Below are positions 8,856 through 17,889 of a stretch of DNA of 64,000 nucleotides, piece after piece. The stretch comes from Bacillota bacterium (lineage in GTDB: Bacteria; Bacillota; Clostridia; Acetivibrionales; JAEZXR01). The translations under genes and the position numbers were made by a program. The notes beneath the pieces are model-generated. The model was not told the origin of the DNA, ran no database searches, and worked only from the letters and a program-made list of their open reading frames with translations. Location: positions 124,001 to 188,000 of the forward strand of contig JAEZXR010000121.1 in assembly GCA_023419605.1 (NCBI GenBank). The letters run 5' to 3'. Position 1 is the stretch's first letter; each line of letters begins with the position of its first letter.

Positions 8856-10408
8856 TCAATCAAGTTTATAACCGTTAGGAACTGGAATATGAACTCTTGC
8901 ATCACCAATATGAATATGTGGAATACCCCAATTTTCGCCAGCTTTACCTGTATGTCCTGCTAAATCATTTGCAGTAGCTTCTACTTTGACACCAAACCTC
9001 TTAGCCTGTGCAATCAATTCATTAACTTGAACTTCCGAAAGCGGCGTTTTCGCCTTTTCAAATTGTCTTGTCCAACTTACAAACTTTCCTGCATTGTCAA
9101 TATTCGCTGGTATTTTCAGAGCATTACCCGCCCCCTTAAGTACATCATCAGCCACACCAATGGCTTTAGCCCCTTTTCCAGCAAGTTTACCACTTGTTGC
9201 CGCCCATCCTGCGATGGGAATTGCAGCCGCCGCGGACAATCCCGCATTTACATAATCGCCTCTAGCTGCATATATTGCCGCATTTACAAGGTCAGCTCCC
9301 TCTCCAAACCCTGGAGCAAGGCCAGCTATATCAAGTACTGTTTGAACTGTGTCCAAAACTGCACTGCCAGCAGAATTTCCCATCCCCTCAAAATCTAAAC
9401 TTGCACCTCCACCATCATACAAGGAATGCGCAATAAATCCATCAGAATCGATCATATTCACCGGGTTATTCCCCGCGTAGGCGTACATGTTCGGGGTTAC
9501 AACCGCATCCGCATTGAGGAACCTTCCCCATTCCGGGTTATAGTACCGGGAATTCAGGTAGTAGAATCCGGTTTCGGTATCATACCTGTATCCTCTGTAC
9601 CTGTAGAGGTTTTTCAAGCCTACAGTGTCTTTCAATGTCCCCGTCGTTGATAATAGGTTTCCCCAAGTATCATAGGCGTATTCCACCACGACAGCGCCAT
9701 TTTTGTCGTACAACCCCATTATAGCACCTTGGGCATTTTTGATATAGTAGTATTCTATACCATTTAGGTTCATACTCAGGAGGCTTCCTTTTCGGCTGTA
9801 GGTATAATGAATCTTATCGGTACCGCTGGTTTCATACACTACCTTGTCGCCTTCCAGCACATACTGGGTAGTAACTCCGTCTACAGTTTTTTGTGTTCGT
9901 ATTCCTCCATCATTGTACTTATAGGAGATAGCCCTTCCATTACCGGTTATCCCTGCCAATTGATGGCCGCTTTCCCATCGATAAGAATACCCGTTATAAG
10001 AAATCGGATTTCCCACTACATCATACACCAGAGACTTTCCGTCATAACTGATCATCCGGTCTCTCCAGCCGGAGGCACTGTAAACATAAGGAATAACCCT
10101 GGTAGCTGTTCCTACTGCCCCCGTGGTATACGGATATTCGGTTTTGCTAGCGATATTTCCTCCTACATCATAGGCATATACAATGGTTTTGTTGAGGACT
10201 TGATTGTCCTCCCGTACCACCTCATTGGCCTCGTTATAGGTATAGGTAATCTGCTGCGTCCCCCGGGTAATGGTCTTGATGTTTCCATTGGCATCATAGG
10301 CATAGCGTATGATGCTGCCATTGTTGTTTATGGTCTGTACCCGGGTGGATGTAGAGCCATTGATTCCCGGCACATAGGTAACACCGGTGTTGTATTTTAC
10401 TGCCCCCG
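8856..10408 (-). CDS. RHS toxin, C-terminal part: RHS core plus toxin tip (frame-shifted from N-terminal part)
   Basis: About 505-520 aa continue the RHS protein in another frame. YD repeats run to a classic RHS core: YRGYRYDTETGFYYLNSRYY, then PEWGRFLNADAV and GNNPVNMIDSDGF (about residues 258-312 of this part). After the DG the sequence becomes a variable tip: a pre-toxin segment rich in Gly/Ala (IAGLAPGFGEGADLVNAA) and a short C-terminal domain ending GIPHIHIGDARVHIPVPNGYKLD, with two His-containing strands that could be catalytic. The type of toxin is not recognised. Without the frameshift it would be the C-terminus of the 15033 start. If the shift is real, the segment has no obvious start with a good ribosome-binding site and would not be made. 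Confidence 0.8.
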
Positions 10409-13400
10409 TATCTGGCTACCAGATCTTCTCTATCATCCCCATTGATATCCATAACCAGGAACCGGTTTCCATAGAGCCAGCCGTTGGCATCGCTAATTCC
10501 CGGCAATACCATATTGGTTGAGTACGCCAGCGTGGTTCCATCGGAGCGCCATATGGCAAATTCTTCCCAGGAGTACCTGGCTACCAGGTCATCCCGGTGA
10601 TCTCCGTTAATGTCCATCACCAGGAACCGGTTTCCCGTATTCCAGCCGTTTGAATCCGAAAATCCCGGTATGCTCACACTGGTGGAAGAGACCAGTTTGG
10701 TTCCATCCGACAGCCATATTCTGAACTCTCCCCAAGCATACCTTACCACCAGATCGTCTTTACCGTCGCCGTTACTATCCATGACAAAGAATCGGTTTTC
10801 CTGATCAAATCCACTGGCATCGGTATAACTATCCAGGCCGAACTTCTCCAGGCTTACCAAGTCGGTTCCGGTTGAAATCCATGGCTGGAATTCCCCCGCA
10901 GAATTTCTGGTCAACAGGTCGTCTTTGTGATCTCCGTTGATGTCCATAACGAAGAAACGGTTATTGCCCAGCCATCCATTGCTGTCACTCAATGCAGGTA
11001 TTCCCACATAGTCCGCATTCAGTATCAGCTTGTTTCCATCCGAAAGCGCAATTTCAAAGCCTCCCCAGGAATTCCTTGCCACCAAATCCTCCTTGCCGTC
11101 ACCATCGAAATCCATCACGAAGAATCGGTTCTTATCACCATATCCGTTTGGGTCCGAATACCCTGTGGCACTCAGCCTGCTTAGGTCCTCCAGTTTTTCG
11201 TTATTGGACTTCCAGAAGGACCAGGTGCCATCCGTATCCCGGGTTGCCAGATCATCCTTCCCATCTCCGTTAATGTCCATAACAAAAAACTTATTTCCGT
11301 TCAGCCAATTATTTGCATCGGAGTATTTATCCGTCAGGTCCCCTAGTTTTGCCTGTGTCGGATTTCCAAAACTGTCGTATTGGAAGGAGTAAAAATCATT
11401 TTCCGCAGTAGCCGCCGTTTTCAGGTTGTGTTTATCGTCATAGGTATAGCGGAAGATTCCGCCTTTGGGGTCAATGGCTTTGATAAGGTTGTTGGTCGCC
11501 GGGTCATACTGAAAAGTAGAATTGTTTTTATTCAGATCCACGGTAGAAGTTATATTCCCGTTATTATCGTATTGGTAGCTCCGGTTAAATTCCTCCCGGA
11601 ACAACTGAAACCCGTCAAAGTAGGCAGCGTTTTGGTTCCGATAGTACCGGTAGATGACAGTGACGCTGCCGTAGTCCTTTTTGGCGATGGACTTATAGGC
11701 GGCATACTGCCATTCCGTACTGTCCTCATTAAAATTGAAGGTATGCCAGGATTTTGTGTTGTCCGTATAGTTATATTGAATGTCAATGGCAAACCACCGG
11801 GGTTCTGCTAAAGGAACCGATTGGCCTTTGCCCCATCCGCTGACGACAAACGCATCCCCCGCTTTTCCACTCACTTTGACCTCCTGGTATAACCATTTGT
11901 CAACAGCCGCATTTCCAATAAAACGCATCCGGTTTGCATCCAATCCTTTAGGACTGGCGGCATCACTTTGTACAACCACGGTATCATCGGCATCGCCGCC
12001 GACTTTAGTCCAGTAGGCGAGACCCTGGGTAAAATCCGCATTCTCCACCAGATTGTACCGGTTTGCTATGGGCCCCTCCTCCAGTTGCAGAGCATCAAAG
12101 TAGGCAATACCGGTCTCTTCCGTAATGCCCGCCGCCACATTGACGGTGGTGGTGGTTGAGTCTTGCGGAACGGCAAAGGTCAGCTCCAGCCTTTGCCAGT
12201 CCGCTGTTCCCGATAGCTTTTCCGATTCGAAATAGATGGGATTGTCTGCACTATCCCTGGCACCGACAAAGATAAGCGCACCTTTCCCATGGGTATTGGA
12301 AATTCCGCTTGTCTTTACAAAGCCGGACAACGTATAGGTACCGCCTTTTTGCACGGTTACGGGTTGATAGAAATGGTAGCGGGCTGTGGTATTGGTCTTT
12401 TCAACTCGCAGCGCAGTATTTCCTATGTATTTCTGTTCTGTGGAAAAGCTTCCGGAGCCGGTGGAGCCGCTCCATCCTCCGGAGGCCCAGGTATCGCCGG
12501 CAACTTCCGCATTGTGGTTTTTAAGGAGGTTCATCGTCATACGTTGTACTTTCGAATCAGAGATGAGCTTGTTTTTACTGATATTGGCTTCCTTCTGATA
12601 GTCGAAATATTTGGCATATCCCTGGTCATCCCGTACACTGATAGTGTTTCCGTCATTATTGAACTGGTATATGTTTTTTCCGCCTATTACATCAGTGAAG
12701 GTAGTGGTGTTATATCCATAAGATATCTGTAATTGGTTTCCTTGTGTTCCATCCTTGTGATATTCCCGGATTCGGGTTACCCGCTGCACTTTGCCTGCAC
12801 CGTATTCAAATCCGGCAGTATATCCGTCGTAATCCGAAGCTGTAAGAAGATTTCCTGTGCTATCTTCATAGGTATACTCCCCAAAATTATTATCCGGATG
12901 TATAATTTTTGTCAGTCTGCTATTGGGATTATAAGCGTAACTTATATTTCTTCCTGCCGGGTCGATAATCTTAGAGAGAAGATCGTTAGCGTACTCCAGC
13001 TTTGTTTCCCTGCCAGAGGCATCCTTTACCGAGATGATTTGATTACTTCCATTGTAACCAATGACTTGCGTATTTCCATTTCGGTCCACGATACTGGTCA
13101 GATAGCCGGAAGTGTTGAAATTCAATTGATTATCCTGCTTGTCTTTAATGGTGGTTCCACTGGAGGTAACCGTCAGCGTCAAATCAATGCCGGATTCATC
13201 CTTGTATACCCCGGAATCATTGGGCTTGAAATAATGCTTTGTGCCATCTTCATCCGTGTAAATATACCGCAGTATACCGTCCGCAAAAGTTCTGGAAGTA
13301 ACAGTTTGGTTCAAATTGGTTCTCCAGCCCCTTCCGAAACCAATGGTGCTGTCCTTTTCATTGCTGTTGAAAATGTGACGAAGGGTGACGGGCATCCGGT

Positions 13401-15033
13401 TTCCACTCATGCTTACATCTTCATGAATAAACACCAGGTTTCCGTTATAGTCGTTTACATAGCCCGTTCCAGCCCTGCCGGCGTCCTGGGCATGGTATGT
13501 CCAATACCCTTCCAGGCCGGAGTTGTCTACATAACTGATGGTGATCCTGGGTCTTACCAGGGAAGAGCCTACATCGGAAGAAATAAACTCCTTGATGCGA
13601 GCCGACTCATCGGCACTTTTCAGCATCATACCGAATTTCTTCCCGGAAGAGTACCACTCTTTTACCATTCCGGTAATATTCCAAAAAAAAGCACTTCCGC
13701 TATTGCCCGTGACCATTTGATAATCTTCCACTTTGGAATCATAAGCAATGGAACCCATATTGGCCCAGGTCACAACTCTCGGGTCCCAGTCGTTTAGTAT
13801 TTTATGTACATTGATTTGCGTGGTATCCGTATAGGATTCTATAAGTGCCAGGCCTAATGCTGCGTGGATAACCATATCGGAAGCGGCCAGGGGAGGAAGT
13901 TCAAAGTTCAAAAAAGACCGGGTCCTTCCGGAAGTAGAACCTTTGCCTACCTTTAACCGGTCCAGGTTATATGAATTACTGTTCGGGAAGTTCTCCTGTA
14001 CATAGGTATCGGAAATATCCTGTATTTCAAGGGGTGTGAGCACAGGCGGATCAATCGTCACCGGATAGGCCCGCTCCGGTGCATTCAACCACTGTATATC
14101 GGGTACTATGCTTAATTTATAGCCCTTCTCCGCTGTCTCCAATACAACCCGGACATCCTCACTCTCATCACCTTTTGCATCCATCATGACAGGACGAGCC
14201 ATAAGCAGAACAGTCTTCTGCGGGTCTGCTGCATCGGTAAATGCGATGTTGCCATCCTTTTGCAGCACAGGTGTGAGGTTTTTGGTATTTAGAGTAAAAC
14301 TAAACTGCGGATTGGCTACTTTTGTTTTTAAAATGATGTTTTCCTTTACCTGATTGGATTCGATGATATAGTGAAGGTCTGTAGACGGGAATACCTCGGA
14401 AAATTCCACCTTGGAAACAGTTTGGGGCTGCATGATTTTCTTTTCATTTTCTATGAGAATTTGCTTTTTATCAGCAGAACCGGAACGTTCCATGGAAGCC
14501 AGTCTGCCGGAGGCAAATGCATTTGCGATTTCATTGATTTGAGCAGGATTTATAGGGGTAACTACTGATTTGGAATTGTTTGCTGAATTGATACTCCATG
14601 AAATTTCATACTGGTCTTTGGTGATTCTTACAAGCTTGCTTGCATTGGAATTCTGTGCGATTTTGACCCGGATGTCATTACTTTTATTCACGAGAACTTT
14701 ATTGCCCGGACTTTCAGCGTCCTCCTGCTCTACCAGGGTGTTGTCGATGTCCTTCCACACTCCGCTGGCCTTATAATGGACAGGATAAGGGTATATGACG
14801 GCTTCCAGGGTATTGTCTTCCTTTATGAAGTGCTTTATATTGGCTTGTCTTTTCTCCGGAAGTTCTCCAATGATTCTTGACACATTTTCATTCCAAGGTG
14901 GTTGACCGGAGTCAAAAGTACCGGTTTGCTGCGGAGTGTCCTCTATGTCTGCCGTGTAGGCAGAGTTAGGTATGAAAGTAGTAATCACTGCACCAATCAA
15001 TAGCCACGATAATAACTTACTTGTTTTTCTCAT
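10294..15033 (-). CDS. RHS/YD-repeat wall-associated protein, N-terminal part (ends at frameshift)
   Basis: Secreted giant protein (about 1580 aa here, about 2080 if the frame were restored). I chose the ATG at 15033 for its AAGGAGGCTACAGC site and the signal peptide MRKTSKLLSWLLIGAV..NSAYTA; 24 extra upstream residues are not signal-like. Order: a propeptide-like region; a DNRLRE domain (about 340-530); an RHS/YD block starting around residue 540; two CBM-like beta domains near 840-1150 (each starting N-L-x-x-N); YD repeats; six FG-GAP/VCBS-type repeats (VMDINGDGKDDL, Ca-binding DxNxDG) of about 55 residues; then frame loss in the last repeat. It should be exported and carry the toxin tip on the outside. 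Base composition looks richer in GC than the neighbours. Confidence 0.88.
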   Translation of the reverse strand: MRKTSKLLSWLLIGAVITTFIPNSAYTADIEDTPQQTGTFDSGQPPWNENVSRIIGELPEKRQANIKHFIKEDNTLEAVIYPYPVHYKASGVWKDIDNTLVEQEDAESPGNKVLVNKSNDIRVKIAQNSNASKLVRITKDQYEISWSINSANNSKSVVTPINPAQINEIANAFASGRLASMERSGSADKKQILIENEKKIMQPQTVSKVEFSEVFPSTDLHYIIESNQVKENIILKTKVANPQFSFTLNTKNLTPVLQKDGNIAFTDAADPQKTVLLMARPVMMDAKGDESEDVRVVLETAEKGYKLSIVPDIQWLNAPERAYPVTIDPPVLTPLEIQDISDTYVQENFPNSNSYNLDRLKVGKGSTSGRTRSFLNFELPPLAASDMVIHAALGLALIESYTDTTQINVHKILNDWDPRVVTWANMGSIAYDSKVEDYQMVTGNSGSAFFWNITGMVKEWYSSGKKFGMMLKSADESARIKEFISSDVGSSLVRPRITISYVDNSGLEGYWTYHAQDAGRAGTGYVNDYNGNLVFIHEDVSMSGNRMPVTLRHIFNSNEKDSTIGFGRGWRTNLNQTVTSRTFADGILRYIYTDEDGTKHYFKPNDSGVYKDESGIDLTLTVTSSGTTIKDKQDNQLNFNTSGYLTSIVDRNGNTQVIGYNGSNQIISVKDASGRETKLEYANDLLSKIIDPAGRNISYAYNPNSRLTKIIHPDNNFGEYTYEDSTGNLLTASDYDGYTAGFEYGAGKVQRVTRIREYHKDGTQGNQLQISYGYNTTTFTDVIGGKNIYQFNNDGNTISVRDDQGYAKYFDYQKEANISKNKLISDSKVQRMTMNLLKNHNAEVAGDTWASGGWSGSTGSGSFSTEQKYIGNTALRVEKTNTTARYHFYQPVTVQKGGTYTLSGFVKTSGISNTHGKGALIFVGARDSADNPIYFESEKLSGTADWQRLELTFAVPQDSTTTTVNVAAGITEETGIAYFDALQLEEGPIANRYNLVENADFTQGLAYWTKVGGDADDTVVVQSDAASPKGLDANRMRFIGNAAVDKWLYQEVKVSGKAGDAFVVSGWGKGQSVPLAEPRWFAIDIQYNYTDNTKSWHTFNFNEDSTEWQYAAYKSIAKKDYGSVTVIYRYYRNQNAAYFDGFQLFREEFNRSYQYDNNGNITSTVDLNKNNSTFQYDPATNNLIKAIDPKGGIFRYTYDDKHNLKTAATAENDFYSFQYDSFGNPTQAKLGDLTDKYSDANNWLNGNKFFVMDINGDGKDDLATRDTDGTWSFWKSNNEKLEDLSRLSATGYSDPNGYGDKNRFFVMDFDGDGKEDLVARNSWGGFEIALSDGNKLILNADYVGIPALSDSNGWLGNNRFFVMDINGDHKDDLLTRNSAGEFQPWISTGTDLVSLEKFGLDSYTDASGFDQENRFFVMDSNGDGKDDLVVRYAWGEFRIWLSDGTKLVSSTSVSIPGFSDSNGWNTGNRFLVMDINGDHRDDLVARYSWEEFAIWRSDGTTLAYSTNMVLPGISDANGWLYGNRFLVMDINGDDREDLVARYGGSKIQHRCYLCAGNQWLYIHPGTDHKQQWQHHTLCL
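10408..11345 (-). repeat. Tandem FG-GAP/VCBS repeats within RHS gene (6 copies)
   Basis: Six units of about 160-170 bp encode the pattern N-(R/K)-F-(F/L)-V-M-D-x-(N/D)-G-D-x-(K/R)-(D/E)-D-L. The DNA itself is similar between units, so the array is prone to unequal crossing-over and slippage. The frameshift lies in the last unit. Confidence 0.85.
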
Positions 15034-15287
15034 GCTGTAGCCTCCTTCTCTATATGCTTTTTTATATAACTTTCTTTTATGGGTTGATCGTAACTCAAGG
15101 ATCATACTTCAATAAACCTCTCAGTAGTTTCTTCAATCTTTCTTACCCATTGGAACCACACCCCTTTTATGGTTATTATTGTTGATTATGGTACAAAGTG
15201 TATCGTGGTTTTATTAATACCAATCTGTCCCTCTCCATAAACAAAAAATTAATTTATATGCTTCGCTATGTACATAGGAAGCAGCGC

Positions 15288-15337
15288 AAAAACATCCTGT
15301 ATTGCAACACTTATCTGCTGCAACACAAGATGTTTTT
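15288..15337 (-). terminator. Rho-independent terminator after GH95 gene
   Basis: An inverted repeat AAAACATC..TTGCA / TGCAA..GATGTTTT with an internal loop, followed by a T run on either strand, lies 74 bp after the GH95 stop and before the RHS gene. It should end the fucosidase transcript. The 15106-15287 gap contains no gene I can support. Confidence 0.7.
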
Positions 15338-15410
15338 AAATGAATTCTTCTCTTCTAAAAAATGACTCTATCACCGTAGCGTTAGATTCTATTTTAAGCC
15401 AGCACCGTTT

Positions 15411-17732
15411 TTATCCTCCTGCCTCAGGAGTCACTGTATATACCTGTCCCGGCTGAGTTTCAAACTCTGCCACGCCCGGTTCAATCACCCTTAGGGGTAC
15501 ACTTTTCTCATCGAATGAAATCGTAACCGGTTCTGCCGTACGAATCCTGCAAACCCTTCCATTCAGGGATTGGATGGTTGCATGGAGCAGTTTCCCGTCT
15601 CTCCATTCAATATCAACCCCAAAGCCGCCTCTGGCACGGAGGCCTCTCACTTGCCCTTCCGGCCATACCTCCGGCAGTGCAGGCAAAAGCTCGATTTCAT
15701 TCTCCTGCGATTGAAGAAGCATTTCCGTGATGGCCGCTGTAGTGCCCAGATTTCCGTCAATCTGGAAAATTCCCGGCGGGTGCAAATCCAGAAGATTTAC
15801 CTCCGTATTTTCACAGAACAGCTTTACAATATTGTCCCAGGCCAGATTTCCTTCCTTTAACCGCGCCCACAGAGCGATGGTCCAGGAACGGCTCCATCCG
15901 GTACTCCCACCCCCATGGGCCAGCCGTCTCTCCAAAGATCTTCTGGCGGCAGCAGCCAGTTCCGGCGTCTTTTGCAGGCTGATCTGGTTATGGGGATACA
16001 GCCCGAACAAATGGGAAACGTGGCGGTGCCCCGCGTCCAGTTCCTCATAATCCTCCATCCACTCCTGAAGCTGGCCGTATTTACCGATTTTCATGGGCGG
16101 AAGCTTTTCCAGGGCAGACTTTACCTGGGAAGCTATTTCAGGGTCCAAATCAAGGATGGAGGCCGCTTCCCGGAATATCTCAAACAGTCCTTTCAGAATT
16201 TGCGTATCCATAGCCGGACTCATGCACAGGCTGCCAATCTGCCCATCCGGCAGTACATAGCGGTTTTCCGGGGAAAGGGAAGGCCCGCTCAGCAGCGTTC
16301 CCGTTTCATCCTCTACCAGATAATCCAGGAAGAACTCCACCGCTTCCTTTATAACGGGATATGCAGCATTCCTCAAAAACTCCCGATCCAGATGGTATTC
16401 ATAATGCTCCCACAGATGGAAGCAAAACCAGGCAGCACCATAGGGCCATAACCCGGCACGGGTATGGTCTACAGGTGCAGTATCCCCCCACAGGTCTACG
16501 TTATGATGCGCAACCATACCCTTGCACCCGTACATGACTTTGGCTGTAAGCCGCCCGTTTTCCCGGAAGGATTCGATCAAATCAAACAGTGCCCCATGGC
16601 ACTCTCCCAGGTTGCAAACCTCTGCCGGCCAATAATTCATCTGTATATTAATGTTGATTGTATATTTACTGTCCCAGGGTGGAGCGAAGCTGTCGTTCCA
16701 TATTCCCTGCAGGTTCGCAGCCGCACTGCCCGGCCGGCTGCTGGAAATCAGAAGGTATCGTCCCAGGTTAAAGTAAAGTTCGCTAAGGCGTATATCCTGT
16801 TGGCCCTTTTTAACTCGATCCAGCCGTTTGTCCGTGGGCAGCGCTTCCAGTTCTTCCCCCTCCACCCCAGGATTTAATGCAAACTGTACGCGGGAGTAAT
16901 AGCTTCTATACTCACGGATATGATCCTGTTTCATTTTCTTATAATCACGGTTTGCTGCACTCTCCAGCACTTTCTTGCACTGCTTTTCGTAATCAGCGTA
17001 GCGGAAATCCGTTGCCGCCGTTAATACCAGCGTAACTTCGTCTGCTCTCTCCACCAGAATGCTGTCGCCTACAGCCTTTGTAATGCCACCTGTGGAATTT
17101 ACACGAAGCAAGGTACAGAATTTGGTCCCGGCACAGCCGCATTGGCCTTTCATCATAAGGGTAGTTCCATTTACTACGGTGGTTGCCGTATCAAATTTAC
17201 GGAACAGTCCGGCACTAAGGCTGATATTCCCCGGCTGATCCGCAGTCAGGCGGATCACCAGTGCCTGTTCTGCATGACTGGAGAAAATCTCACGCCGATA
17301 CCGCACATCTCCGATCTTATATGAGATGCTGACCAAAGCATTTTCCAGGTCCAGCTCTCTCCGATATTCCTTTGCAAAATTATCCTGATGCCCCAGGAAC
17401 ATCAGGTTCAAGTCGCCCAAGGTCTGGTAGGGCGGCATTCGTTTCGGTGCGCCGATCATGGAAACTTCAGCCAGTTCCTGCGCCTTCATTACTTCGCCTT
17501 TCATAAGAAGCGCACGGATCTCCTCTATATAGCCGAGAGAATCCGGATTATTCCGGTTCTCCGGTCCTTTTGCCCATACGGTATCCTCGTTTAACTGAAT
17601 CAGTTCGTTATATACCTTTCCCTGGACCATAGCCCCCAGCCTTCCATTTCCTACAGGCAAGCCCTGAATCCAGGATTTCGCCGGGCTGTTAAACCAAATC
17701 AGATTTTGTGCATTGCTGTAATCCTTCTGCAT
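15411..17732 (-). CDS. GH95 alpha-L-fucosidase (1,2-alpha-L-fucosidase family)
   Basis: Glycoside hydrolase family 95, inverting alpha-L-fucosidase (773 aa). The N-terminal beta domain starts WFNSPAKSWIQGLPVGNGRLGAM, typical of the family. The (alpha/alpha)6 catalytic domain holds NINIQMNYWPAEVCNLGECH (the two Asn of the base relay), SPEN (acid Glu) and HGGGSTGWSRSW and IDGNLGTTAA, all conserved. No signal peptide, so it acts in the cytoplasm on imported oligosaccharides. Start ATG at 17732 follows GAGGGGG. It lies 157 bp after the GH29 gene and is probably co-transcribed with it. Family members may also cleave L-galactosides or xyloglucan-type side chains. Confidence 0.93.
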   Translation of the reverse strand: MQKDYSNAQNLIWFNSPAKSWIQGLPVGNGRLGAMVQGKVYNELIQLNEDTVWAKGPENRNNPDSLGYIEEIRALLMKGEVMKAQELAEVSMIGAPKRMPPYQTLGDLNLMFLGHQDNFAKEYRRELDLENALVSISYKIGDVRYRREIFSSHAEQALVIRLTADQPGNISLSAGLFRKFDTATTVVNGTTLMMKGQCGCAGTKFCTLLRVNSTGGITKAVGDSILVERADEVTLVLTAATDFRYADYEKQCKKVLESAANRDYKKMKQDHIREYRSYYSRVQFALNPGVEGEELEALPTDKRLDRVKKGQQDIRLSELYFNLGRYLLISSSRPGSAAANLQGIWNDSFAPPWDSKYTININIQMNYWPAEVCNLGECHGALFDLIESFRENGRLTAKVMYGCKGMVAHHNVDLWGDTAPVDHTRAGLWPYGAAWFCFHLWEHYEYHLDREFLRNAAYPVIKEAVEFFLDYLVEDETGTLLSGPSLSPENRYVLPDGQIGSLCMSPAMDTQILKGLFEIFREAASILDLDPEIASQVKSALEKLPPMKIGKYGQLQEWMEDYEELDAGHRHVSHLFGLYPHNQISLQKTPELAAAARRSLERRLAHGGGSTGWSRSWTIALWARLKEGNLAWDNIVKLFCENTEVNLLDLHPPGIFQIDGNLGTTAAITEMLLQSQENEIELLPALPEVWPEGQVRGLRARGGFGVDIEWRDGKLLHATIQSLNGRVCRIRTAEPVTISFDEKSVPLRVIEPGVAEFETQPGQVYTVTPEAGG

Positions 17733-17889
17733 CGTATTCCCCCTCTCACTTTCTCATTTCCGTCAAAGGCTGCGATTGTCCGCCTTGCTTTCAAATACTT
17801 ATGAAGCAGTCTACCTTTCATGACCCTTTCCCGCTACCATGGGAAAATGCAATCCGTTAAATCATTTACTCATTCCCCGTTGTAACGCT

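Noticed and set aside
12733..13797. Long plus-strand open frame (354 codons) inside the RHS gene
   Set aside because: It is antisense to a clearly coding YD-repeat region, lacks a ribosome-binding site and looks like a shadow of a GC-rich minus-strand gene. The same applies to other plus-strand frames at 8.9-20 kb.
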